The position numbers were made by a program, and so were the translations under genes. 64,000 bases of DNA from Sphagnum magellanicum. Taxonomy: Eukaryota > Streptophyta > Sphagnopsida > Sphagnales > Sphagnaceae. The notes under the pieces were generated by a model. The model had not been told where the DNA came from. It saw nothing but the letters and a program-made list of their open reading frames with translations, and did no database searches. The stretch covers positions 4,154,001 to 4,218,000 of the forward strand of contig CM038914.1 in NCBI GenBank assembly GCA_021904315.1, read 5' to 3'. This document shows positions 47,801-60,611 of this stretch, one piece after another (within the stretch, counting starts at the first letter, position 1; each line of letters opens with the position of its first letter).

Positions 47801-50800
47801 AGCAAAACCAATCATCATTATGATGAATGATCAAGATTTACATCAGGCATTGGATTAGGTTAGTCATGCTTAAAACATTTTCATTTTTCCCTTTCTGCTC
47901 ATTCTAGATCACAAATTAACTTTAGGAAGAAAGTTGTGGATTATCCAATAATTAACAAGCTATTCCGCAATCTACATATGTTCCTACAATGACCAATATT
48001 TCTAATAATCAATTGTCATATTGAACCACAATAACATGATAAGGATATGACCTAGTGGATTAGATATTTTCCAAACATCTTTCAAATGGCTATCATGGTC
48101 TTCTTTTAACATCAATGATTCCTTTAGTGTTCAAAGACATCATGAACTAAGCCACAATTACATTAAGGTAATTTGATAGGGACATTGTCAGACATTAGCA
48201 TTAAACACAATTTTATTCCTTCATTTTTCTTTTCATGCAATGCATAACCCAATTTCCCTAAAGTTCCCAACAATTTGAATTTGTTTTTGAATATGAATTC
48301 CCCACACACCCAACACTTTCAAAACCCAATCATTCTATTGCCTTCCATAGACTAGCCTTTTTGTCCCTTAGGGCTCTTCATCACTTCTACCAAGTATCAC
48401 AAATTTTATTATGTTGTAATCCTACACAACTTAATCTTGTGGACTCTTATGCGCAACAAAGAACTTCAAGAATCCAATCGAATTTAAACATTGGAGCCTT
48501 CCTTCATAGATTGTTCCAAACAACAACCAAAAACAACCACTTTCTTATTCATGTCCAGCAACTACTACCAAGAAACCTAAATGTTTATCTTATCAACAAG
48601 GTGCCCCCTCTGATATCCTTCATCTCCCGCTTCTTCATTGAATTCTTGCAACAATGCTTCTCATCAAGCTTCATTATCACCAAAAAACATCAAAAGCAAA
48701 CAAACAATCCATTGTTTTGATCATCGTCATGAATTAAAAGACACTAGATCAACACCATCCATTTTTCCAATGCCATAAACTTGCAATAGACAAACCTACA
48801 CTCACAACTATTGAGAAGAAAAAAGGATCAACCTCAACCGCTTGTTCTTTGTTTTAAGTTCACCTTTCAGTGGCTTGATCCTTTTCATTAGGTCTTCATC
48901 TAGGTAATTTTTTTTATTGAACCTCCTTTGATCCCACACTATAGCTTTACAAACCAATGTTTGATGATTCTTTGATTTTGTTAATAACCTTTTTCTTTGG
49001 CTTTTGTCTTGGGTTTAAAAAATTTTAAAAGTATGGTTCCTTTTTTGAAAATTTTCAAAATAATATAAGTTTGGGTCTCATTTTTTGAAAATTTTCAACA
49101 AAACAATGGGTTTTTAAAAGACCACCAAAGAAATTGTGGTTTAAGATTGGTTCTTTGTCTAATTTTTGATGTTTTGAAAACCATCAAGATTAAAAATCAA
49201 AACTGGCTCTTTGATTTTTGAAAACTAGTCAAGGGTTAGAAGTCTATATGCACAACCTTTATATGAAAATGTAACAAAAAAGGAAGCTATTTTCACCTAT
49301 TAGATACTTATAACATGATAATGAACAAACTTGGAGATCATATAACAAACCTTCAAAAAAAATGTTTCCTATTTAATTCAAAAAACTTCACTAGAAACAA
49401 TTTTGCTTGAACATTATATTTTTACTATGCATCCCAATGAACCAATTTTTTTTTGTTATTTTAAGTGTATTACCTAAGTCAAACTTCTAATCATGATGGA
49501 ATAATAGAAACAATGGATCGGACCTCTTTGAACTATTCTTTGTTGGCTATCATGGTCTCATTTAGCATTAATCCACATTAGTCCACAATTGTCACCCCTT
49601 TTCTTCGATAGATTCACTCAAGTACTTTTGACGATAATCAATTGAACGTAGACATCCTAAACAAATTAACTTCAACATTCCCACCCTTGAAAATGCTAAC
49701 ACAATATGCCCAGAGTTATCGATGAATTGAATTTCACTTCCCTGAATGTAATCTTCTCAGAGTTCCCTTCACAAACTCACACCGATGCTTCCTTCAGATT
49801 GTGTTAATTGTCCCTTATGGATTATCATCACTTCCACCATTTCTATTCACCTTTATTCATGATTTTTAGATGAATAGAATCCTATTTTCTAACTTTAATA
49901 TGCAATGGAACAAATATTGAAAAGAAAGATTACATATGATATGCTTGGAAGCATTATTCCCAACCAGACACAATAAAACTTCTCCAAGACTAATAAAATT
50001 AGAAAATGTTTTAATAACAAACCCAAAGTTCCAAGCAAAAGAAAAGATGCTTAGCTTTCTAAAAACGCACCTTCTTATGTTCTTTGTTGATAACCCTTCC
50101 CCAAAATCAGCCTTGAAGCATCTCTATCGAACTCACCATCACTAAGAACCATCAAAAACACAAAACAAAATTGTAGCTCTTCCACCATCTTGCCTTCAAT
50201 TATAAAAACACATACCACAAATCTTCTGAAACAATTAACCTGCAACAGATGATTCCACATACTCATATCCACAAAGGAAAAACAATATTTATCAAGTAAC
50301 TACTCTCCTATAGGCTTTTGCTATAGTTGAAGTGAAACATTTTCCATTAGGTCTTCATCCAATGTGTCTCGTCCCACTCCTTTTCATCTCACACCAGTTC
50401 TTTTCTTTTTCCTTGAAAAAGAAAGAACTGCACAACACTACTTACAACCTGGAATTATTATTGCTTCCAGCTGAACCTAATACTTTTGTGAGGAATTCTG
50501 ACTATGTGTGCTGAAGAGAGTATAGATTTCAAGTGTTATGTGTCATCATGTAAACCTTTTCCATTAATTTCTTTTAGTAAGTGTTTTTGACAACAATGTG
50601 TTTGTTTGCTTCAAAATGTGTCGATCATCAAAGAACACATCATCTATGTTATGCCAATTGAGAATTTGGTCTATGTAGCTGCTTTTGAGATTGCAGGTTA
50701 GAACTATTTTGTTGATATTATGCTTTAAATGTTTTAAGTGTGCCCAAATACCCAATCTTTTTGACATACCAGTAAAGTCTCATTTCCTGTATGGAGGAAG

Positions 50801-50810
50801 CATCTCACTA
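44801..50810. other. Gene-free stretch, possibly decayed sequence
   Basis: No gene is supportable. At 44830-44880 there is a ctcctt-rich tract and at 45345-45365 an isolated T-arm-like hairpin. Frames of 98-119 codons at 47538-47834 (minus) and 48361-48720 (plus) have no recognised motif. Part of 49000-49230 repeats ggttctttg and tttgaaaac words. Confidence 0.45.
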
Positions 50811-51270
50811 TAATTAAATGAGTCGCCTCCCAAGTTCAATTTGTTTTTTGCAATGAGTCAATTTGATTGGCCCATCACTCATAAAAAATGAAACTATGGA
50901 GGCTCCAAATAGAAGGTTCTATTTTGAACTATACAATTCCTCCCCTTTGGCCCATGTATAGGGGTGAAAGGAGGACAACATTTGCCAAAGCATATGGGAT
51001 AAAAGTGAGGTGCTATGGAGAACATGTTGAGGAACATATTGGGAACCTCATGAGAACTTAAAGGGAACATAGTGGGAACCATGGAAAAATGAAGAAAAAT
51101 CCTTTCCCCACAAAACTTAAAAGGATAAAAAGCAAGGCACCTTGAGTGCATGCTTGGGCCTTCCCATTGGAAGCATGAAATTTCTCTTCCCAAAAGAGTT
51201 GGTCACCATTTTTGGCCTAGGCTAATACCCCTCACAAAAAACACCTTATGAACTGGGGGTATTTAATAAC
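50811..51270 (+). repeat. Repeat family C, copy 1
   Basis: A ~450-bp unit. Key words in order: gcaatgagtcaatttgattg, gcccatca, gaaactatg, ctttggcccat, atatggga, several gggaac words, cactt or accttgagtgcatg, atgaaatt, ttggcctaggctaatacccc. It is followed directly by a second copy. A 99-codon minus-strand frame inside it is not conserved in the other copies, so a protein is unlikely. Confidence 0.8.
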
Positions 51271-51280
51271 CTGTTTCATA

Positions 51281-51730
51281 TTAATTAGTTGGGGGTGCCT
51301 CACAAGTGCAAACTTTTTTTTTGTTGCAATGAGCCAATTTGATTGGCCCATCACACAAAAAAATTGAAACTATGAAGGCTCCCCAAAATAGAAGATTCTA
51401 TGGAAAGATGGAATGCCTCCCCCTTTGGCCCACCTGTATAGGTGAGAAGGGGAGGACTTTGGGCAAAACATATGGGATTAAAATGAGGTGCTATTGGGAA
51501 CACCTTTGGGGAACACATTGGGAACCCAGGGAACATGTTGGGAACAAAGGGTAAATGAAAAAAATCCTCCCACTCCCCCACACCGAAAACTTAAAAGAAA
51601 AATAATCAAAGCACTTTGAGTGCATGTTGAGCCTACCCATTGGCTGCATGAAATTTATATTTCCATAATTGTTTTTCACCATTTTCGGCCTGGGCTAATA
51701 CCCCCATTATAAATTGGGGGTACTTATTTA
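51281..51730 (+). repeat. Repeat family C, copy 2
   Basis: Direct neighbour of copy 1 in the same orientation with the same word order. It begins ttagttgggggtgcctcaca and ends at a gggggtac word. Differences are spread over its whole length. Confidence 0.8.
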
Positions 51731-52774
51731 TTTATTCAATCTTGTGAAGTTTTAAACATGGAGAATTTTTTTTTAAAGATTAAAGTTTTTTAGTAGCTTT
51801 CTTGGCTTTCCACCAGATAAGTGTACAATAAGGCACTATGGTGGGGGCATTCCGGAAATAAAAGTCCCCAAATGAGATGGTACTCAAATCTAACCCCACA
51901 TTTTGGAAATGTCCCTCACTCATAAAACTTACCCATCTCAAAAGCACAAGGTGAACATTAAGTTAAGCATAGGAATATGTACATCACAAAGTGGTAGGAA
52001 CTTATGCCTAGAAGAGGCCTCTTGCATCTACCGACTTAATACACATCAATAGGGCTTCCTTAAAAAAAACACAAGGTCTTAACTCTTACAAGAGACCTCT
52101 TACCATGGGTAGCTTGGTAGCATATGGTACCACCTATTTTTTGGAGGCATTATTGATGTGTATTAAGGTGTCCTCCAAAACTCACTAAAAGGCCACGTCA
52201 CATGTAGTGGTAGTGGTAGGCCAATGTTTAGGATGATAAAAATTTACATCAATTCACACCTTCAATGGTAACTAACAACAAATCCTATGTGGCAATTGAC
52301 ATGGCATTGGTGTTAACTTGGTGTTAACACTTAATGTTTTTGAACACCTAATCTTAAGTTAAACTTCAAAAAAGGTAGATTTCAAAATTTATTGTTGAGG
52401 TTATCTAATGCACACTGTGAAGTTCCAAATGCAAACTTGCATACAACAAAACATAGATTGGAAAGCTCCAACAAAAAGAATAAAATAAAAGAAAAAAACA
52501 AAGATATTTACCTCACAAAGATCTAAAGTGATCTCCATTTTTGGTTGATGATGATATGTTGGTAGCTATCATTCGAACTTTGATGTGGACAAAAAAAAAT
52601 TAAACCCAAACTATCTAGCGTGTTTCATGATGACAAACATTGACAACCAGATTATGTGGCCTTAATGTATTGTTAAAGACAATGTTATCACTACAGCCAA
52701 ACATTAGGTGTGGCATGGCATTAAAAAAATTCTCAAATTACTTTAAGTTATTGTGTCCCCAAATCACTAACCCA
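51731..52774. other. Gene-free spacer between family C copies
   Basis: Contains the 17-bp inverted repeat at 52035-52167. No gene is supportable. Confidence 0.55.
52035..52167. repeat. 17-bp inverted repeat, 99-base spacer
   Basis: Arms cttaatacacatcaata (52035-52051) and tattgatgtgtattaag (52151-52167) are perfect reverse complements. They may be terminal inverted repeats of a small element. The interior has no ORF. Confidence 0.85.
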
Positions 52775-53350
52775 ACCATTAGCCCAGGCCAAAATGGTGA
52801 TAAATAGTTTTGGAAATAGAAATTTCATGTAGCCAATGGGAAGCCTCAACATGCATTCAGGATTGGCCTTAGTTTTTCCTTTCTTGTATTTCTTCCTTGT
52901 TCAATCCCTAGCCCTGCCATTAGCCTCAGCCAAAAATGGTGACCAACAATTTTAGAAACCAAAAATATATGTAGCCAACGGGGAGGTTGAAGCAGGCATT
53001 CAAGGTGCCTTGATCTTTTTCATTTTTCCTTTGTTCCCAACATGTTCCTTTCAAGTTCCCAATAAGTTTCCATTAGGTTCTTTATATGTTTTAAAAGTTC
53101 CCAATGTGTTCCCCAAGGGTGTTCCCAATAGCACCTTGCTCTAATCCCATATGTTTTGCCCAAAGTCCTCCCCTTCTGACCTTATACCTATATAAGTAAG
53201 CCAAAGTGGGAGGCATTCCATCATTTAATAGAATATTTTATTTCAAAGGATCTTTCATAGTTTCAAATTTTTTTTGCGATGGGCCAATCAAAATAACTCA
53301 TTGCAAAAAAAAGGGTTGGACTTGTGAAACACCCCAATTAATTAATATCA
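52775..53350 (-). repeat. Repeat family C, copy 3, with partial duplication
   Basis: Reverse-orientation copy. The end carrying the ggccaaaatggtga / atgtagccaa / gcattca block is present twice (52780-52870 and 52905-53020), so it is longer than the other two. The opposite end reads gatgggccaatcaaaat, then caccccaattaattaat. Confidence 0.8.
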
Positions 53351-54219
53351 ATCACACATAGTAGGCTTGGAAAAGGGTTATATGGGATGATAATTTTGTC
53401 TTCTTATTAAGTTCGAATATCAAAATGTGCATTGACAACTATTTGGATATCCTATCGTTAGAGACAACTTTTAAAGTTAGATGGATGTTGTCATTGTTGA
53501 TTTGACTTGCACATATATAGTGTAGCAAACATCGACGACAACAATATGTGCAGTGATGATAGTTCAAAAAAAGACAACCATATGTTGAGCAAGCACCAGG
53601 CAATGATTTCATTTCCCTTGTTATTGAGATGTATGAATGTTTTCATTCTTGTTTTGATTCATTTTTTATCACTTGTGCATAAACCATTATTATGCATCAT
53701 CAAGAATTGTTTTTAGTTCTCTTGATGCTTGTTTCTTATTATCAACAACATGTGTCCATGTCTTATAACATGCGCAAGTCATGACAATTTTTCAACAAAC
53801 TGTTACACTTGATCGAGGTTCCTCATCTCTTCCACACACCATAGCTAGTGCACCTCCGTCACTAGTTGATTTGTGAAAGATGACAACTCTTTTGTCTCAA
53901 GTCTTCTTTGTTATCATTGATTGTCATTTCATAGTCATGAGTCCTCTTTGCATGGGGTCTTTACCTGATTTTTGTTAATTGTTTGCTTTTGTTTTTTCTT
54001 TGGGTTGTGTGTACTTGTGTTCTCATTTGCCTTGTATTTTTTAATTTACAGGGTTTTTCTTCTATTTGGTAGCGATGAGCTTTGTCTCCATGGAGAGGGA
54101 GCTGTTTTAGCCCATAGGATACATGGAAATGAAAAGACTTGAAGGCAGAAAAAATTTCCCCAACTTGTGCCCAAAAAGCAGAAAAAAAGAAAAAGAAAAA
54201 AAAAGGCAGCAACCTTAAA
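53351..54219. other. Gene-free stretch
   Basis: No gene is supportable. Confidence 0.55.
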
Positions 54220-54850
54220 TCTTAGGCAGATTTCCCGCCATTTCAGTACCCGCTCAAAGCCCCGAAAAACAAATCACTTGGAAAATAAAGAGAGAGTAGG
54301 TAGGGAGTCGAAAAGGACTGAAATAAAAGCTGCAGCAAAAGGACACGGGCATGGGGCTCAGGCCTGCGGTTAGCACGCGCCTTATCTTCACCACCTGCCT
54401 CTCATTCGTTGACCGCGCACGCTGCGTGCATGCCTCCACACGACGTCCGGCACGTGGCAGAGTACAAAAGTACACAGACAGTAAGTTCACCAACTGGCGA
54501 AAGATGACCGCGATTGTCTACACCTACCGTAATTATACACATTCGACGACATTGTACAAATACGGCTAATCTGTAAGTAGTAACGGTCATTATACCTTCA
54601 GCATTATACGAATACTTTCGTATTCTACACTTGAGGTTATTTTCCGTATGCGTACGTAGTTAGTGTTTTCATCTTCTACAGTCTTTACTACCACTGTAAA
54701 AGAAGACCCGTCCAGACTCACTCCACTGCGTTTTGTCTGGCGCACGCGATGAGAGAGTCTCGTCAGGAACTCGACGTTCTCGCGGATATGGCAGAGATAG
54801 ATAGAGAAAATCACATAAGCTGCTGCGCATGCAAGAGCAGCACTTCAGCA
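54220..54850. promoter_or_regulatory. Isolated CpG-rich island with a G-box/ABRE
   Basis: This ~630-bp segment is dense in CpG (for example cgcgcacgctgcg, acgacgtccgg, tctcgcggat), in sharp contrast to the CpG-poor sequence around it. It contains a perfect CACGTGGC, an abscisic-acid-response/G-box core, near 54451, and a good plus-strand GTAAGT donor at 54481. No frame exceeds about 75 codons and I recognise no protein. It could be a promoter and first exon of an unseen or non-coding gene, a young insertion, or a remnant of an unmethylated gene. Confidence 0.4.
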
Positions 54851-55047
54851 ATTATGATCTTTTGATCTTCGACAGACAAAACTCTTTTTATTTGTGATAC
54901 CATAAACAAGCATTTGAGGCTGCAAGTTTATAGCAGGAAAAAGAATATTACATAAGCCTTTGCCAGAAAAGTTGATATGAATTTGATAGCAAACACTGGT
55001 GAGAATGTTGACAATCCATCATAAAGAGGTATATATATTTTGTCATG

Positions 55048-55506
55048 ACAATGTGTTTGGAGCTAATCTTATGTATGGAGTAAGTAATTTGCTAAAACCA
55101 TTTTTGTTGGAGTGACGGTATGTGGGTGTTCCATACATTTTAGGACATTAAAAAAAAAACCCTTCAATGTGTGTGTGGAGCTAATCGTATGTAAGGAGCA
55201 AGTAATTGTTAACACCACTTTCGTTGGAGTGATTGTATTTGGGTGTTCCATACATAGGACATTATAAAAAAAAACTCCCTTCAATGTGTGTGGAGCTAAT
55301 CTTACGTAAGGAGTAAGTAATTGTTAACACCATTTTTGTTGGAGTGATGGTATTTGGGTGTTCTGTACATAGGACATAAAAAATACCCATCAATGTGTGT
55401 GGAGCTAATCTTATGTAAGGAGTAAGTAATTGTTAAAACCATTTTTGTTGGAGTGATGGAATTTGGGTGTTCCATACAAAGGGCATTGAAAAAAAAAAAA
55501 CCCTTC
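55048..55506. repeat. Tandem array of a ~115-bp unit, four copies
   Basis: The phrase tggagctaatc recurs with agctaatc at 55061, 55179, 55294 and 55403 (periods 118, 115 and 109). Each unit continues with gtaagtaatt, then gttggagtga, then ttgggtgttc, then a run of A before cccttc. Minus-strand frames within the array shift between units, so it is probably non-coding. Confidence 0.95.
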
Positions 55507-57420
55507 GTACTTTGTGGCTCTAGGTCAACACTTGTCATACCAAATGCAAGGACTAATTTTTGTTTTATTTTGATTGGGTGGGTGCAAGAGTGAGTGGAGC
55601 AAAGTGTGGCAAGAAATTATCACCTTTTTAGTTCAAAACAATGAGTTTTTTTAATGGGTTAAAGTTATTTACCACGGTCTCCCATTGATTCTTTAAGCAT
55701 TTTCTTCATTTGATTTAAATCCCAATTGAAGGTTTTTTTGTTTCCTAACATGTGTGCACAAGTGTAACCCAAATATCTCATTTACGTAATATTATATGGA
55801 CTTTCAAAAAGCACTTTTTTTTAACTTATTCAAAAGTCCATAAATAAAATCTTACAAAGATCAACATGCAAAAATTTTCAAACTTTGTTTTTTTATATAT
55901 TATGTAATCAAAATCAAGTTGTTAATAAACACATCATAAGTCATTAAACTATTTCAAGGTCCATATCAAAAATTGTTGCTAAGGATATAGTCTATAATTT
56001 TCAATTTTGAAAGTTTTTATCTCTTATGATTTTCTTGATTAAGCAAATTTTAAAAGTGCAACAATTACATATTCAAGTTGGCATCCTCAAATTAAGTCCT
56101 TGTAAAAAAATTCAAATTTATCTATTGAATATGGTCATTAAAATAACAACCACTCTACAAAATTTGTCAAATAATCTAAATTTTGGTCCACCCATTCTTG
56201 CATCTAACCTATTGCCATTCTTCACTAACTTTGAACTTGCAACCTCTTAAGAAAAATGTCAAATTATTACCAATAACCTAGTTTCATTCACTTACAAATA
56301 ACAGTATCCAAATATATTTTAGCTAAACTTTGCATTAACATTAGTCAAACCTTACAAATCAATGACAACAATGACACTTGCAAAGTTTGTACGAGTTTTT
56401 TACTTCATGTTGTTCCATACAATTTGTTGTTTTACTTTAATTGCAAATATGTGAGAAAGGATCATGCCATTGAACTTGATGAGCATATGATAATATATTA
56501 ATTGCCTTGTAGAAAAGGATGATGGTGATAACTTTTAATGCAAAATATTTCACTCATTCACTTTTTATAATCTATGAGAGGGCAATTGTGAATGCAAGCA
56601 AAAATGGCCCACATACCCCGATGCTCACAATTGCACCATCCAAAGAATCATGTTTTAGGATCAAATGGGATGAACCCCTATCTTCAATAAGGTGGGTTCA
56701 TTTGAGTTTAACACCCCATCATACCTATTTACCCATGCACTTTGAAAGGAGTAGTTACAAACACAATAGTTGCACACATAAACACCACATATCTAGTGGG
56801 GCTTGTTATACATTCCACTAACACCAATGCACAAAGTTGTGGATTTTTCATTTTCACTTCATCCTCAATGGTCATTACACTATTATTATCAAAGTTTTGA
56901 CCTTGGGATAATCCTCCTTCCCACATTAAAACCATGTCTTTTAATGTGTTTGTAAAATCATTTTTGTACATGTTATCAATGGCAAGCATATCCCCTTTTG
57001 AACATTAAAGATTGGACCCACAACAAATAGGCAAAGGAGGGGTAAATTATTTGTTGCAAATGAAAATACAATGCAAAGAATCCATGGTTTTTCAAGACGT
57101 CCAATGTGACTACCTTGTCTATTTTGACTAGAAATTCAATCAGTTTGATTATAAGCCCTTAATTTTCAAGGTGACATCTTTTTTGACTTGTTCAATTGAA
57201 TAAAATGACAATTTTTTAACCATTGGTCAATTTGACATTTAATCAAATATGACAAAAAAAGAAAATCTCTTGTAAAAAAAAGGGTGTAATAAAATGAAAC
57301 CTAGAGGCAAATGAAACATGTAAATACAACAAAAAAAAACGTTTTTTAATGAAAAAGGACACAAGTGTAATGAATTGAAACATGTGGTCAAATAGGACAT
57401 GTAGTCTTAAAATTTGAAAA
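55507..57420. other. Gene-free stretch
   Basis: No gene is supportable. Confidence 0.55.
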
Positions 57421-59650
57421 TAAATATTACATATGTACTTGTAGGTTGTGGGTAGGTCCTAAATAGGTAGGTAAACCTAGGTTAGTAACTTAAATAGCTA
57501 ACCTAGGTTAGTATAGGGTGATACCTACCTGGTTAAGTTACTTTACTTATCTACTTATGTAAGTTAGTGCAAAAAAATTGAACACATTTAAAATGTGTTC
57601 ACAAAAATATCTCCATCAAAAAATGACAGTGCAATTGTTAAAGATTTGATTCCTTAGTATAAAGGTGAGGAGTTCAAATCCTCACACTTGCAATCTAGGC
57701 CACTACCTTAGTGACCTAACTCGCCTAACTAGCCTAGGTAGTTAGGTAAATAAAAAATTGTTATTATGGGCATTCATTCAATAATTATAATAATAATTAT
57801 TAAATTATAATTTCCTTGTTGCCCAATCTCTTTTAACTAGTCAAAAAAACCTAACAAAAAGACTTAATCAAATTGAACATGTTGAAATCGACTTGTTTAA
57901 AATCAATGGTTGGTCAAGTTGACAAATGAAACTTTTTGGTTTTTTTATGAATTTATCCAATCAAATAAATTGTGAATTCTTGTAGTGAAAAACAACTTAC
58001 AAGATCATTTCTTACTTGCATCAAGTTTAGCTCTCAATACCACCACCATTTAGGACAAGCTTTGCTAGGTTTGTAATTTGATATAAAAGTGCGAAAATTT
58101 GTTTGAATAGATTATGAAGGCAAACATGAGAAGCTATCCACATAAATTGTGAATGCAAATGCATCAAAGCAATTAGAATGGAGAAAAGGTTTCAAGAAAA
58201 AACAAATGCATGAAACAAAATAAAATAAAAGAGAAACAAGCCAAAGAGAAAAATGCAAGTTTCACCCCAAAATGCAAAAAGGCACATTACAAGGAAAGGC
58301 AAACAAATATGTTTTTTAATGTTTTTGGCATGAAGGTTTTGGTACTTTCTATTTGTACCATGTTGTGAACACGCCTTTTGGAGATGTAATGGAGGTTTTC
58401 CAAATGGAACCATTGGGCACTATTTTGTTTTGAAAATGATTCATTCCTTGGAATGGTAAATTGAACATGGTAAAGAAAAGTGGCATGGCATTTTGTTGGA
58501 CCACCACTAGAGATGTTTTAACCACCCCTAGTTAGCACAATTATTCTATTTTTGTCTTACCTTCATGTACCTTTTTTTCTTCAAAAAAATTAATTTTTTT
58601 TCTTATTAACCTCCTTCTTGCCACTACCTAGCAACTATCAAGCCAACCACTCTAATATACATAACAACATGCTTGCCTACCTACTACAAATGACCTACTT
58701 GCACCACTAGAAGCAACATGTCATTTTGTGATTACAATTTGCAATTACAAAATAGTCGCAACAAACATTTACAACTAAAATTTCATTAGTTGCATAAATC
58801 TAATTGCACATAACTTATAGTTGCAAATGTTGACCTCATTGTGATGTCAACACAACCAAAAAATGAAGTGTATGGTCAATAAATATGTTGCCATCAGTTG
58901 ATTAACCATGTACCCTTTGTGAATCTTGGTAAAAAAGAATTTAAAAATTAAAAACTAAATCCACAATGTCCATTTTGGATCGTCTTAAATCATGGCATGT
59001 GATACAAGATTCACCACTTAACATATTAATTGAATTTTGGCCAAAATATATTAAAAATGAATATGTACTTACCTAGGTTAGGTACCTACACACTTACCTA
59101 GGCTAAGTAGGTAGGTAATTAGGTGAAACAATAGCTAAATAGATAGTTGGTAAGAAAATCTATTTTATTTTTTGTTTGACCTTTAAGATCAAGCTTTTCT
59201 TATTGGTTCATCCCAATTGGCATTTTCTTTTTAATGTTGATTGTGTTTTTTCAAATTTTCAAATCCATTTTCTTGTTAATTTAAAAAATTTAAATGGAGG
59301 ACAAAAAACACATGGGATAACATTTTTGGTCATAACTTAGTTATAAAATAATTTGCAACTAGGTTGTGACATTTATAAAATTTATCCCATATTTTTTGTC
59401 CTTTTTTCAATTTTGTAAATTATATAAGTATGTGAGCATTGCAAACGTTTTTTCTTAAAATGTCATTTCAAATGAACCAATTAAAAAAGTTTGACCTTAA
59501 TAGTTGAATACAAAATAAAATGAAATCCTTGTAAAAAGATCTTACCTACCTAATTTAAACTTACTTACCTACCTACCTAATTACCCATTTTAGGTCTATT
59601 CTATAAACTACCTACCTAATTAACCACCAAAGCACATTTTACTAACTACT
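57421..59650. repeat. Scattered ACCT/AGGT-rich low-complexity sequence
   Basis: Interrupted runs of acct on one strand or aggt on the other recur near 57450-57550, 57710-57745, 59070-59130 and 59545-59640, in both orientations. The intervening sequence holds no gene. Confidence 0.6.
57628..57692 (+). mobile_element. tRNA-like SINE relic, copy 2
   Basis: A-box-like gtgcaattgttaaag is followed about 35 bases later by B-box-like gagttcaaatcc, whose flanks gtgagg and cctcac pair as a T-arm. No complete cloverleaf can be drawn. Related segments lie at 1962-2036 and 61178-61238. Confidence 0.5.
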
Positions 59651-60346
59651 CCCTTTAAGTTATCTAATTAACATACTTACCTAATTTAGTTACCCATGGT
59701 CTAACCTATTCACCCACTACATTAAAGCCACTTGATGAAGTCCCAAGTTTTTTTACTTAAATAAATTAAGAATAGAAAATGAACGTTTCAATTCTACAAC
59801 ATTAAGCAAAAAATAGTCAAAAAAAGTTAATGATTAGTAGAAACAAACTACAAGTTTCTATCATGAAAAAACTTCAAACTTGCAAAAAAAAATACAACTT
59901 CAAAAAGGAAGTATAAAGACATACAAGAAGAAATTAAAGAGGCTCAAAATAATGTGCTTTGCTTCAAAGTAGAATCCAAAAATCATTACACAAAAGGACA
60001 CAATACATTCCCCTTTCTCACCCAAGTTTCCACCATGGGAACCTCCTTTGAAACAGTGAGAAAAATAGTGAATAATCCAAAAAATCAGGGGAATCCCCAT
60101 AAAATTTCCTAAACTACAACAAAAACATGATAATCTTATCCTAAGTAGAGTCAAATTAATTTTTGATTCTTAAAATAACCATTTAGGTGTTTTGATAATG
60201 CATTTTAATAAATAGGTGTTGGCAAGATAATTTCAATAACATTTTTTTGGAAAAAATTTAAATACTTAGATTTTAGAGAAACCAAAAAAAGGTAATTATA
60301 ATGCAAGTACCTATTAAAAGTTCTTGCCATTAACACCCATCAAAGC
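59651..60346. other. Gene-free spacer
   Basis: Nothing supportable. Confidence 0.5.
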
Positions 60347-60611
60347 TACTTACCTACCTTCCTAACCTATCAATTTGATTAACCTACCTACTTCTTATGT
60401 TACCAACTTATTTACCTATCTATTCACCTACTTACCTAGCATACCTAGCATTTAATTGCATATTCAAACAAACTTACATATCTACATTCTTATCTAATTA
60501 CATTGGTACTAGGTAGGTAGGTAGGTAAGTAGGTTAGTATGTTAATTAGATAGGTAAATAAGTAGATAGTTAAGTAGTTCAAAAGATAGTTATTTACCTA
60601 CCTACCTATTT
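60347..60611. repeat. Degenerate ACCT/AGGT foldback
   Basis: A left block rich in cttacctacc, acctatctattc and acctacttacctag is mirrored by a right block aggtaggtaggtaggtaag, then taggttag, then gataggtaaataag, and then acct words again near 60596. The halves can pair imperfectly over some 70 bases. Confidence 0.7.

Noticed and set aside
48361..48720. 119-codon plus-strand frame
   Set aside because: Low-complexity Phe/Leu/Gln-rich translation without motif, no supporting exons or CpG retention.
50894..51193. 99-codon minus-strand frame in repeat family C copy 1
   Set aside because: The frame is broken in copies 2 and 3, so it is not a maintained protein.
55069..55538. Repeated minus-strand peptide in the 115-bp array
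   Set aside because: Unit lengths of 118, 115 and 109 shift the frame between copies; the peptide similarity just mirrors the DNA repeat.
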